A stretch of 57,158 bases of DNA from the NCBI GenBank assembly GCA_018663505.1, contig JABJQG010000045.1, positions 1 through 57,158 on the forward strand, written 5' to 3'. Source of the DNA: Pseudobdellovibrionaceae bacterium (lineage in GTDB: Bacteria > Bdellovibrionota > Bdellovibrionia > Bdellovibrionales > UBA1609). Below the pieces are notes generated by a model. The model searched no databases. It was not told the DNA's origin and was given only the letters and a program-made list of their open reading frames with translations. Made by a program: the position numbers and the translations under genes. The stretch's first letter is position 1, and every line of letters begins with the position of its first letter. This document shows, in pieces, positions 1 through 8,570 of the stretch.

Positions 1-150
1 AAATGCTCTGTAAGTTTTGAAATAGACCATTTCAGCACCCAACGGTGTCTTGCCAGCTCCGTTAAATCCAAATTAGGTCGTTTCCACTCCGCCGAGCACA
101 CCCGCTTTACAAGCATTGGGTGTTCGACTACCTTAGGACCGCGGGCACCA
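1..150. other. GC-rich, strongly foldable segment of unknown nature at the left edge
   Basis: This stretch is clearly richer in G+C than the AT-rich DNA after it and can fold strongly. Positions 98-103 (acaccc) pair with 118-123 (gggtgt), and inside them 104-107 (gctt) pair with 111-114 (aagc). On the minus strand, 123-141 reads CGGTCCTAAGGTAG-T-CGAA. Apart from one extra T this is the universally conserved 23S rRNA motif around the I-CeuI site, but the flanks do not continue like 23S rRNA. One plus frame is open from the edge to the TAG at 238-240 region or earlier, and a minus frame is open from about 148 to the edge; neither product is recognisable. It could be a structured RNA, an rRNA-derived remnant or the end of a truncated gene. 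Confidence 0.35.
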
Positions 151-207
151 AATTATTACTTCATAACCTTAACTGACTTTTCATCATAGACAATTTGATT
201 ACTATCT

Positions 208-237
208 CCACTTATAACTTATCTTTGTTATAAGTGG
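208..237. repeat. Perfect 11-bp inverted repeat
   Basis: CCACTTATAAC (208-218) and GTTATAAGTGG (227-237) are perfect inverted copies around an 8-nt loop. No T tract follows on the plus strand. It lies between the left-edge segment and the first clear gene, so it may be a terminator-like hairpin for something entering from the left or an operator for the gene starting at 346. Confidence 0.5.
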
Positions 238-345
238 TTCCTAAATTAAGCTTATAATCATTACAAGAGCTCTATTCTTAGTTAATAGGATTTAGTTGTG
301 TGATATTTAGGTATTTCTATTTTATTGAAAATCAATGGAGGTAAT

Positions 346-666
346 ATGAAAAAAATAATTGTTTTAATCTCATTTTTAGCTACAAATGCTATGTTTGCAG
401 CTGATTTAACTTGTGCGACACCTTATGAAATTATGAGAGGGGCTGTGGTAGCATCTTTGAATCAACTTGGTGATGAACGTAACACTGATGAACAAGATGC
501 CCTGGCAAACCAAGTCCATGCATTACTTGGTTCCAATATGGAGTTTGCACAGGAGTTTAATCGAGTAAATATGAGACTCGAGCAGATGGTTACTAATAAT
601 ATTGAATTAGATGTTGAAGCAAAAATGTCTATGCTAATTGGTTCATTTTATATGACCTGTGAGTAA
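346..666 (+). CDS. Small secreted protein of unknown function
   Basis: A 106-residue protein starting MKKIIVLISFLATNAMFA, a typical Sec signal peptide with predicted cleavage near Ala20, so it is probably periplasmic or secreted. I chose the ATG at 346 because GGAGG lies at 337-341; an upstream in-frame TTG at 325 has no such site. The mature part is about 86 residues, acidic, probably helical, with only two cysteines (near the new N-terminus and the penultimate residue), which might form a disulfide tying the ends together. I do not recognise a family. It is monocistronic and is followed by a strong terminator at 707-732. Confidence 0.75.
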   Translation: MKKIIVLISFLATNAMFAADLTCATPYEIMRGAVVASLNQLGDERNTDEQDALANQVHALLGSNMEFAQEFNRVNMRLEQMVTNNIELDVEAKMSMLIGSFYMTCE

Positions 667-706
667 GATTTAATAATCGAAGGATATTTGTCAAAGCACA
701 TGTTAT

Positions 707-732
707 AAAAAGCCACGTATATGTGGCTTTTT
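707..732. terminator. Bidirectional intrinsic terminator
   Basis: AAAAAGCCAC (707-716) and GTGGCTTTTT (723-732) form a perfect 10-bp stem with a 6-nt loop. A T run on one strand and an A run on the other let it serve both directions. It lies between two convergent genes (346-666 plus, 873-3893 minus) and probably terminates both. Confidence 0.85.
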
Positions 733-872
733 ATTTAAGAAACAGAATGGTTTTAATTTTGACAAATTGAGGTTCTAAATTTTTTTTCAAAAAAACAATA
801 CCTAAATGTGTTAAATTTCCATAGGTATCAGTCTTACAAGAGTAAAGTTTTTAAAACACTCCTAGTCAATCA

Positions 873-3800
873 CTAAGGTAAAACAATGGCGTATACGGAT
901 CGAATGTACGAAAGGCCGTTGTGAGGAAGACTGAATGAGGTGTACCTATAGACTCGAGGAGGGGTATTTCTTACCACTTCCCACTGGCTTGTATCTCTAG
1001 AGCTTGTAGCTAGAGATAGGGCTTCAGAAATCATAGAGTCAAAGTAACTAATGCTTTTGAGGTCTAAAACCCAAGAATTGTGACATATTATGAGATCTTC
1101 TGGCCCCGCAGCGATACAGACCTCACCGTAAGAAACTTGGGGAAAATATACCACGGGTTGAACCGAATTACTCAGGCCATCTGCCGTTGGTAGAAAGGCT
1201 TCTCCTTCGGAAATATAATCTTGGATGCTTGTATTGTTTATAGGTCCTGTGAGCACAGTGGCAGAGGGGTGTGCAAATGCTTCCAAATCTAAGTTAAAGT
1301 AACTGGAATCAGGTGAGGCAACTGTATTATCGTATGTAAAATTATTGTGAAGAGAAATGGTGCTAAGTGAATCCCCTTGAGTGGAATTTGTAAGTGAAGA
1401 AATGTTCATTACACTTGTGTCAGTTATAGGACTTATTTTAAGCTCAGATAAAAAAGTTTTACTCCACATTTGACGTCCAGAATACCTGCCAGTAACGTAT
1501 TCGGGGTCTATTTTTTGCAAATAATTTGCAGCTGCAAAATAAATTTCTACATCACTACTTATTAAATAAGAGAGTCGATCACGGGTTAAACTAGTGTAGT
1601 AGTGTGCAGTATTATGTGTGCCTTCGTACTTAGAGTCCTGATGTATAAATGGTTTGAGTTTATCAGCATTGGCAATAGTGTAATTAAAATTAATGAGTTT
1701 GTTGTCCATCTGCCCAGTAAAATCTCCTTGGATAAACACAAAAGCATATCTTCTGTTAGCTTCAAGTTCTACGTACTGGCTTGGGTTGTTAAAATTAAAA
1801 ACGGCAATGGCCTCTGCCCCAGGTGTGGGTGTAAAAACATTCATATTTAAGGGATAGAGTTCTGCATAGAATGTTTCACTTGTAGTGGAGGAAAATTCAG
1901 GGAAGTCTGCTTTCACAGAAATTTTTACACGACGGTCATTGTCAGATTTTATAATAGCAGAATGTGCACCGATATGGTCATCTTCCACCCAATGGTTTAA
2001 AGGCAAAAGTTCATCAGTGATAAGATCTTCAGTTAAATCAAAAATAAATGTAGATGTCCTAAGCTCATCCATGATGGGTAGAAAGTCAGCCACTTGAAAA
2101 CTATAGCTAAATACAAAGCGAGAAAATGCATTACGAAGAGCTTTGAAGTCTGTAAATGAGCTGCTGGAATCGAGCAGGCGTTCCAAAGGTGCATAGTATT
2201 TCATTTGTTCTGCAAATGTCGACAGTGAATCGTAGTGTGGTTCATTAGCATTTTGGTATTCTGGACTTTTAATAAACTGGCAAATATTAAGATCGCCGCT
2301 ACGAACCTGCTTTATATATTGGAAGAATAATCCTAGTTGGTAAATACTTTGGGTATGAGCTGGGAACATAAGTTCTAAATTTGGGTCCACTAAAGATGTG
2401 AGACCTGTTCTAATAAATTCGTTGTTCCAAATATATTCAAACCCATAGTCATAACCTAAATAAGTCTTTTTAGAGAGACCAGGATCATGGATAACTTCTT
2501 CAGCGGCAAACGTTGCTGTACTTTCCGCAAGCCAGGAGCGCGGGTCTTTGTGGTAAAAACTAGCTATTCTAGAATTTGCAAATTGTTGAATATGAAAATA
2601 CTCATGTGCAACGGTTTCGCGCCATATAGGCACACCAGCATAGGACTCATCAATAGATTCATTCTCACGGATGTTATTATCAGTCATAGGGAAGTCACAG
2701 GAGAACCGATTGTAGCCCCAGTTGCGACAATCAGAAAAACTGATGTAAGGAACAGATAGCTTTTCTGAGTTTTTATATTTGCTGGCGAAGGTTTTCAAAT
2801 TTGGACTAATGAACATTCTTGTAGGAAGTGATGGTTGTGCGCATCCAAGGTCTGAAAAATGTGTTCTGGACTCTTGAAGGTATTCTAAAGTTTTGTGTAA
2901 AAACTTGCTTGCATAAATTTTTCTTTTTTCGACATTATCATCCTCTTCAAATAACCAAAAAAGTTCAAAGTTATTCTCTGAGGAAAGCAGTCGGAGAGAC
3001 GAAGTTCTTACCAGTTGAGCCATAAAAAGTTTTTGCTTATCATAATGAGCGCTGGTTTTAGCAAAAGTGTATTCAAATATTGTGGACAGGGTTCCATTTT
3101 TTTCACTAATAGGGATTATTTGAATATCTTCACTAGAGGAGGATGGGCCAGACATAGAATTCAGACTGGTCATAACTAGAAAGTAAGTTTCATCCTTACC
3201 AGGTGCTGGCGGCATAAGGGGGTTGGCAAGAGATTTTGTCTCAATAGAAACTTCAATTTCCATTGTTTGATTAGATATATCATTTAATTCACCCAGAGAG
3301 TTTACACCCTCCTTAAATTCTAATATCAAAGCCTGGCTTTCTCGTCCTTTTGAAAATTTACCTTTTGTGAGATCCACATCTGCCATACTTAAAGAGAGGG
3401 ATGCTCCATCAAAATTTGTATTTGGCGTTGTTTTTAATGAGAACCCTTCTACAAAGCTGCCGTCAGTAAAGTTTATGCCTTCAGCTAAACTAGCGCTGTT
3501 TGCTAAAGGCAGTGCCATAGCTTGCACTACATTAATTTTCCAATTGTAAGTAAGTAATTTATTACCAGAAGTCACTTGAACTGAAAGCTCATTCTCACCA
3601 AGATCTGCCAGGGTGGGAGTCCAGGTAATTTCACGTTGGTCATTGTTGATTGATCCATCAACAACTCCTGAAAAGGATGAAATAGAGTATTCGGTTGAGT
3701 AATCCTTAGCTTGGGGGACAGGGCTGTAGGCGTAGGTCACTCCCACAACAGCGAAGGCTTCAGGTTGACTAGCAAAGACCACATTTTCTACTTCAATAGC

Positions 3801-3893
3801 TGGTTCTGAAGAGCTATCTCCGGAGGGGCAACCTGCTGTGTTTATTAGTAGAAAAAATAAAGTTGAAATTAAAAATAAATTTTTGAAATTCAT
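873..3893 (-). CDS. Large lipoprotein with HEXXH metallopeptidase motif
   Basis: A 1006-residue protein with a lipoprotein signal (lipobox ending NTAGC, Cys about 22) followed by a Ser/Asp linker. Residues 40-125 resemble a cadherin/Ig-like fold, with an initial YSPVPQ and a closing ITWTPT. Near residues 430-434 is HEYFH, followed about 23 residues later by WLAESTATFAAEE. HEXXH plus a downstream Glu in a helix is the gluzincin zinc-site arrangement, so a zinc peptidase active site is likely; the rest (600-1006) is unassigned beta-rich sequence. A TGAGG site sits 7 nt before the ATG. It faces the small secreted protein across the terminator at 707-732. A surface peptidase anchored in the outer membrane is the best guess; the substrate is unknown. 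Confidence 0.7.
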   Translation of the reverse strand: MNFKNLFLISTLFFLLINTAGCPSGDSSSEPAIEVENVVFASQPEAFAVVGVTYAYSPVPQAKDYSTEYSISSFSGVVDGSINNDQREITWTPTLADLGENELSVQVTSGNKLLTYNWKINVVQAMALPLANSASLAEGINFTDGSFVEGFSLKTTPNTNFDGASLSLSMADVDLTKGKFSKGRESQALILEFKEGVNSLGELNDISNQTMEIEVSIETKSLANPLMPPAPGKDETYFLVMTSLNSMSGPSSSSEDIQIIPISEKNGTLSTIFEYTFAKTSAHYDKQKLFMAQLVRTSSLRLLSSENNFELFWLFEEDDNVEKRKIYASKFLHKTLEYLQESRTHFSDLGCAQPSLPTRMFISPNLKTFASKYKNSEKLSVPYISFSDCRNWGYNRFSCDFPMTDNNIRENESIDESYAGVPIWRETVAHEYFHIQQFANSRIASFYHKDPRSWLAESTATFAAEEVIHDPGLSKKTYLGYDYGFEYIWNNEFIRTGLTSLVDPNLELMFPAHTQSIYQLGLFFQYIKQVRSGDLNICQFIKSPEYQNANEPHYDSLSTFAEQMKYYAPLERLLDSSSSFTDFKALRNAFSRFVFSYSFQVADFLPIMDELRTSTFIFDLTEDLITDELLPLNHWVEDDHIGAHSAIIKSDNDRRVKISVKADFPEFSSTTSETFYAELYPLNMNVFTPTPGAEAIAVFNFNNPSQYVELEANRRYAFVFIQGDFTGQMDNKLINFNYTIANADKLKPFIHQDSKYEGTHNTAHYYTSLTRDRLSYLISSDVEIYFAAANYLQKIDPEYVTGRYSGRQMWSKTFLSELKISPITDTSVMNISSLTNSTQGDSLSTISLHNNFTYDNTVASPDSSYFNLDLEAFAHPSATVLTGPINNTSIQDYISEGEAFLPTADGLSNSVQPVVYFPQVSYGEVCIAAGPEDLIICHNSWVLDLKSISYFDSMISEALSLATSSRDTSQWEVVRNTPPRVYRYTSFSLPHNGLSYIRSVYAIVLP

Positions 3894-4329
3894 GTGGCCT
3901 CACAGAGTTACAATAGAATTTATTTATGTAAAATAGCTGAGATCCACTTGTTTATCGACTCTCTATGACATTCTTGTAATTATTTCTGTGGTGTTTTGTA
4001 AAATTGAAGGGGATATAGGGGGTATGAAGTTGAAAATTTTAATGAATTGAAGGTGAGCTCACAAGTCTAAGCACTGGATTTGACGCCTTATTAGAACTTT
4101 TAGGCTTGGATAACCCAATGGCAGAGTTGTAGCTCCTCCCAAAGGTTTAGTGCTCTTAGGTTTAAATCTAAGTAACACAACTTAGCTAAGAATCTTTAAA
4201 AAAGGTGAGCTTACTGTAATCATTTTTGTTGCTAGAAAAATATCATTCTATTTAGGCAGAAACTTTGCTTTTCATTTGTGAATTAAACTTGTATAAAATA
4301 GCCCTAAGCATTTGAGAATGGGAGATTTT
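3894..4329. other. 436-bp intergenic region upstream of metG
   Basis: This is a divergent region between the HEXXH lipoprotein and metG. I see no tRNA, T-box or other recognisable RNA. The only promoter-like signal is TATAAA at 4292-4297, about 30 nt before the chosen metG start, with no convincing -35 element. Confidence 0.4.
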
Positions 4330-5988
4330 GTGGCTAAAAAGACTTTAATTACAGCAGGTTTACCTTATAGTAATGGTGATTTACATGTTGGGCATATTGC
4401 TGGCTGCTATTTACCCGCAGATATCTATAATCGCTATTTAAAAATGCAGGGCAAAGAGAGTCTTTATGTGTGTGGATCGGATGATCATGGCGTAGCTATT
4501 GTAATTTCTGCTAAGCAAAAGGGTATTTGCCCCGAAGAAGTTGTAGCCTATTACCATGAGAGGCAGCAGAAAGCTTTTGCTGGCTTAATGATTGATTTTG
4601 ATCATTATGGATCCACCTCTAAATCTCCAACCCATAAAGAAGTGAGTGAAGACTTATTTTTAAAGCTTCATGATAAAGGTTATTTTTCTAAAGAAACTAC
4701 AGAACAATTTTATGACATTGAAAGCAAAGCTTTTTTACCTGATAGATACGTAAAAGGGACTTGTGGTTTTTGTGGTGCTGAAAACCAAAATGGGGATCAG
4801 TGCGAACAATGTGGAAAAATTTTAGATACAGATTCTTTAAAAGACCCTCAATCTACTTTAAGTGGTGGTGAAGTTGTAAAAAAACCAACAGTGCATTGGT
4901 TTTTAGATCTTACAAAATCAGAAGAGGTTGTGGCTCAATGGTTAGATGAAGCCGATGTGAGAGATAATACAAAAGCTTTTGTGAAAGGTCTTTTAGGAGC
5001 AGGCTTGGTTAAAAGGTCCATGACACGTGATATTTCTTGGGGTCTTCCAGTGCCATTAGATGACCCCGATGCTCAGGGAAAAGTTTTGTATGTATGGTTT
5101 GATGCTCCCATTGGTTATATCTCTAACGTTAAAGATTTAATGATAGAAAATGATAAGGGGCCAGAGGCTTATAAGAATTGGTGGAACAATAAAGACACAG
5201 ATGTGTACCACTTTATCGGTGAAGACAATACTGTATTTCATTGCATAATATGGATTGCCATGCTTCAAGCTTACGGTGATTACAACTTACCAAAAGGTGT
5301 GATTGTTAATAACTTTATGAATGTTAAAGTGGGTGAAGAAGTAGAGAAAATTTCTAAATCAAAAGGTAATGCTGTAGCTATTCTGGATTACTTAGAACTC
5401 GAAAGAGACCCTGAATACTTAAGGTATTATTTATCAATGATAGCTCCAGAAAAAGCGAGAACAAATTTTAATGAAGCAGAATTTTTTCAAGCTTGTAATT
5501 CTGATTTGGCTGATACGCTTGGGAATTTCATTAACCGTGCTTTTGCCTTTGGAAATAAGTATTTTGAAGGTAAAATGCCCAGTTATGAGGAAATCCTTTG
5601 GGGAGATTTAGAAAAAACTTTGGTAGAAAAAACAGAACATTGCCATAATAAAATGACTGAACATCTCAATAATTTCTCTACAAGAAATGCAATGCGCGAA
5701 TTTTTTGAATTTGCCAGATATTGTAATAAGTATTTTAACGACAAAGCTCCATGGGTTTCGCGAAAAACAGATATGGCAGACGCAGGTCTAGCAGTAGCCA
5801 TGTCTTTAAATGCCGCTCAATCCATGGCAGTATTTTTAGCACCATTTTTACCAGTTAAGTCTAAAAAAATACTATCAAGCTTCGGAACAGAAGAAGTTCT
5901 AGCCTGGTCAGACTACAAGTCGTACACAAAGTCAGGCACCCAAGTAACAGCCCCCGGTGTACTCTTCCCTAAATTCGACATTTCATAG
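4330..5988 (+). CDS. metG: Methionyl-tRNA synthetase
   Basis: Charges tRNA-Met with methionine in the cytoplasm. The 552-residue product opens MAKKTLITAGLPYSNG and has the class I HIGH motif as HVGH at about 19-22. A CxxC...CxxC zinc knuckle is at about 144-163, and KISKS (the KMSKS loop) at about 340. It ends after the anticodon-binding helical domain and lacks the C-terminal tRNA-binding OB domain that many MetG proteins carry. I prefer the GTG at 4330 because GGGAG lies at 4320-4324; an ATG at 4318 is in frame but has no ribosome site. The stop codon is embedded in a REP-like palindrome. Confidence 0.95.
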   Translation: MAKKTLITAGLPYSNGDLHVGHIAGCYLPADIYNRYLKMQGKESLYVCGSDDHGVAIVISAKQKGICPEEVVAYYHERQQKAFAGLMIDFDHYGSTSKSPTHKEVSEDLFLKLHDKGYFSKETTEQFYDIESKAFLPDRYVKGTCGFCGAENQNGDQCEQCGKILDTDSLKDPQSTLSGGEVVKKPTVHWFLDLTKSEEVVAQWLDEADVRDNTKAFVKGLLGAGLVKRSMTRDISWGLPVPLDDPDAQGKVLYVWFDAPIGYISNVKDLMIENDKGPEAYKNWWNNKDTDVYHFIGEDNTVFHCIIWIAMLQAYGDYNLPKGVIVNNFMNVKVGEEVEKISKSKGNAVAILDYLELERDPEYLRYYLSMIAPEKARTNFNEAEFFQACNSDLADTLGNFINRAFAFGNKYFEGKMPSYEEILWGDLEKTLVEKTEHCHNKMTEHLNNFSTRNAMREFFEFARYCNKYFNDKAPWVSRKTDMADAGLAVAMSLNAAQSMAVFLAPFLPVKSKKILSSFGTEEVLAWSDYKSYTKSGTQVTAPGVLFPKFDIS

Positions 5989-6000
5989 GTGCCAGGCATC
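5986..6000. repeat. REP-like palindrome at the metG stop
   Basis: GGTGCCAGGCATC begins directly after the TAG of metG. Close variants are at 11391-11406 and in the paired element at 14868-15035, always just after a stop codon. Dispersed palindromes of this kind are typical REP elements, mobilised in trans by REP-associated tyrosine (TnpA-REP) transposases; no such transposase is in this window. Confidence 0.6.
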
Positions 6001-6088
6001 TAAATGTGGTGTCTTTGTGGACTTTGATCTGGCCTAACCCTTGGCTAGGTCTTCAAGTTATCACTCGCCAATGGAATTTGTACTTTGC

Positions 6089-6094
6089 TATAAT
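6089..6094 (+). promoter_or_regulatory. Consensus -10 element
   Basis: TATAAT lies 31 nt before the GTG start at 6125 of the PilZ-like gene. I see no good -35 hexamer 16-18 nt upstream. Confidence 0.45.
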
Positions 6095-6124
6095 AGGGAA
6101 AGATAATTTACAAAGGTGTTTATA

Positions 6125-6427
6125 GTGGAAGCCGGACATAAAAAAAGATCATACTTACGTTTTTTGCCAGACCCTAATACATTTGCATGGGTATGTGAGT
6201 GTGATGATGCAAGTACATTTGAGCCTCAGATTGCAGGCTTAGTGGTTAACGAATCACATACTGGATGCGGTGCGGTTTTTCTAAAGTCACAAACTTACGA
6301 TCAGTTGAAAATAGATGGCAAATATTATATTGGAGTAGGTGCTCTTTCGCCTACAAAGTGCGAACTTAAGTGGATTAAGGACTTAGACGAAGACACTGTT
6401 CGCATGGGTTTTGAATACGTTAAGTAA
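6125..6427 (+). CDS. Small PilZ-like domain protein (possible c-di-GMP receptor)
   Basis: About 100 residues, cytoplasmic, without signal or membrane segments. It has both sequence signatures of PilZ domains in the right order: RSYLR (RxxxR) near the N-terminus and NESHTG (N/DxSxxG) about 40 residues later, followed by beta-rich sequence. These motifs bind cyclic di-GMP in the family, so a single-domain c-di-GMP adaptor is likely. The spacing between the motifs is longer than usual and the overall match is remote. AAAGG at 6112-6116 supports the GTG at 6125 rather than the GTG at 6116 that overlaps it. It is preceded by TATAAT at 6089 and stands alone between metG and the peptidase gene. Confidence 0.55.
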   Translation: MEAGHKKRSYLRFLPDPNTFAWVCECDDASTFEPQIAGLVVNESHTGCGAVFLKSQTYDQLKIDGKYYIGVGALSPTKCELKWIKDLDEDTVRMGFEYVK

Positions 6428-6461
6428 AATAATTGTAGTTATCTGCAACTAAGGCCATACA

Positions 6462-8558
6462 TTGAACATTTATAAATTATTTCTTAACACATTGCCAATC
6501 TGTCTCATTGGTTGTGCACATAGTATTTCAAATCATGTAAAATCATCGGTAGATGAACATAACAATAAATTTAACAACAAACTTATGGTTATGAATTTTG
6601 AAAAAACTCCTAAAGAACTTATTGATAATGTTCATCTGGCAATTGAGAATTACGAAGTTTCTTTAAATACACTGACTCAGATTGCAGATGAAGAACTAAC
6701 ATTCAAAAATACATTTCAATTTTTAGAGGAGCAAGACCATAAGTTTTCTCAAACGTATGGTAAAGTTCGTTTTTTATGGAATGTTTCACCAAACAAGGCT
6801 TTGAGGGATGAGGCACAGAAACTAATGGACAAGGTGCAAGCTTGGTCCGTTCAGACCATTTATCGAGAAGACATCTATAATATTTTACAAAAAGTTTCAG
6901 AAAAAGAGAAAGACTTAATGGGGGAAGACTTAAGGTTAATGGTGGAAACCTTAAAATACTATAAAAGAATTGGTATAAACTTGCCTAAGAGTACAAGGGA
7001 TACTTTAAAAATCGAAAAAAGTAAATTAAACAAATACAAAAATCAATTTAAAACAAATATTAAAGAATCCAAAGATATTGTGAATTTCACGGAAGGTCAG
7101 CTTGATGGAGTACCGTCCGAATACCTAGAGGCATGGGTACAGTCAGATGGATCTTATATTGTTGATGTAAAAATATTTTCAGATTATGCCGCTATTATGA
7201 GGAATGCACTTAGGGGTGACGTTCGTAAGCAAGCAATGTTTGCACGTAGAAATATTGCACGAAAAAAAAATATCCCTCTACTAAAAAAAATCATACAAAC
7301 TCGTTCATCCATTGCAAAATTATTAGGATATAAGAATTGGGCGAGCTATAGACTTGAGCCTAAAATGGCTAAGAATCCAGAAACTGTTTTTAATTTTTTA
7401 AACCAGATTAGAAATGGAATAAAGCCTAAGCTTTTAAAAGAACTAGATACTCTAAAAGTAAGAAAACAAGAAGACTTTCCATCAGACAAAGTCATGCTAG
7501 AACCTTGGGACACAGGGTTTTATGCCAGCCTGGTGGCTAAGGAAAAGCATAAAATTGATAGCGAGAAGATTAAAGAATACTTTGAAATGAAGACCACATT
7601 GGCAGGTATGTTTAGAATTTATGAAAAATTATTTCATATTGAATTCGAAGAACTTCCTCTAAAAGAAAAAATTGTTGAGGATATGAAACTATTTCTTACT
7701 AGAGATGCTAAAACTGGGGAGCCTCTAGGGCTATTTTATACAGATTTATTTCCTAGAGAGGGGAAGCATAAACACTTTGCCATGATGAGAATGGTAAACG
7801 CAATGACTGGATCTGGTGGAATTAATTACCGTCCCACAGTGGCTCTTGTGGGTAACTTCTCAAAGCCAACTGCGGATCGCCCTTCTCTGTTGACCCATGG
7901 ACAGGTAAAAACATTATTTCATGAGTTTGGTCACGTGATGCATTCCGTATTAACTCGGGCGAAATATGCTAGTTTTGCAGGAACCAATGTGCCTAGAGAT
8001 TTTTCAGAGGCTCCTGCGAAAATGCTAGAAAATTGGGTTTGGGATCAAAGCGTAATTAGTCAGTTTTCTCGTCACTATGCTACAGGTGAAGTTGTGCCCA
8101 TGGATTTACTTCACAGAATGAAAGAGGTTCAAAAAGAAAATATTGCAAGAAGATATAGCTACCAAGTGGCAATATCCATGGTTGATATGCAGCTACATAG
8201 TATTGAAACTATGACTAATAACTTAGATGTAGTATCCATAGCCAATAATATTTATGAAGAATCAATGATGCAATCTTATGTAAAGGAGACAGCCTTTGTA
8301 GCAAATATTGGGCATTTAATGGGTTATGATGCGGGTTATTATGGTTACCTGTGGGCAGATTCTATTGCCGAAGATCTAGCATCAAAGTTTGAACTGTCTA
8401 AGGGGGGGTATTTAGATGTGTCTATAGGATTACATTTAAGAAATGAGATTTACTCTATGGGTAATACCCGAGATGTAAATATATCCATAGAAAAGTTTTT
8501 AGGAAGAAAAAAATCAATAAATCCATTTTTAAAAAAATTAGGAATAATAACTCAGTAA
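6462..8558 (+). CDS. M3-family (thimet/oligopeptidase F-like) lipoprotein peptidase
   Basis: A 698-residue zinc oligopeptidase. The signal ends in LIGC (Cys18), marking it as a lipoprotein, unusual because most M3 enzymes are cytoplasmic. The zinc site HEFGHVMH is at about 487-494, followed by the third-ligand region of M3/M2 peptidases (EAPAKMLENW). The long N-terminal half is helical, as in this fold. It likely trims short peptides in the periplasm or at the cell surface, for instance from digested protein. The start is a TTG at 6462 preceded by TAAGG; no other start would keep the signal sequence. The YdbH-like gene follows after 12 nt, suggesting an operon through 11385. Confidence 0.8.
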   Translation: MNIYKLFLNTLPICLIGCAHSISNHVKSSVDEHNNKFNNKLMVMNFEKTPKELIDNVHLAIENYEVSLNTLTQIADEELTFKNTFQFLEEQDHKFSQTYGKVRFLWNVSPNKALRDEAQKLMDKVQAWSVQTIYREDIYNILQKVSEKEKDLMGEDLRLMVETLKYYKRIGINLPKSTRDTLKIEKSKLNKYKNQFKTNIKESKDIVNFTEGQLDGVPSEYLEAWVQSDGSYIVDVKIFSDYAAIMRNALRGDVRKQAMFARRNIARKKNIPLLKKIIQTRSSIAKLLGYKNWASYRLEPKMAKNPETVFNFLNQIRNGIKPKLLKELDTLKVRKQEDFPSDKVMLEPWDTGFYASLVAKEKHKIDSEKIKEYFEMKTTLAGMFRIYEKLFHIEFEELPLKEKIVEDMKLFLTRDAKTGEPLGLFYTDLFPREGKHKHFAMMRMVNAMTGSGGINYRPTVALVGNFSKPTADRPSLLTHGQVKTLFHEFGHVMHSVLTRAKYASFAGTNVPRDFSEAPAKMLENWVWDQSVISQFSRHYATGEVVPMDLLHRMKEVQKENIARRYSYQVAISMVDMQLHSIETMTNNLDVVSIANNIYEESMMQSYVKETAFVANIGHLMGYDAGYYGYLWADSIAEDLASKFELSKGGYLDVSIGLHLRNEIYSMGNTRDVNISIEKFLGRKKSINPFLKKLGIITQ

Positions 8559-8570
8559 TAATATAAAAAT

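Noticed and set aside
61-150. A tRNA gene ending GGACCGCGGGCACCA with a TTTACAA loop
   Set aside because: The T-stem does not pair (GTTCGACTA lacks the required C), the anticodon stem needs a bulge and no matching acceptor 5' strand exists.
3894-4329. T-box or other riboswitch upstream of metG
   Set aside because: No T-box sequence, specifier loop or terminator/antiterminator pair can be seen.
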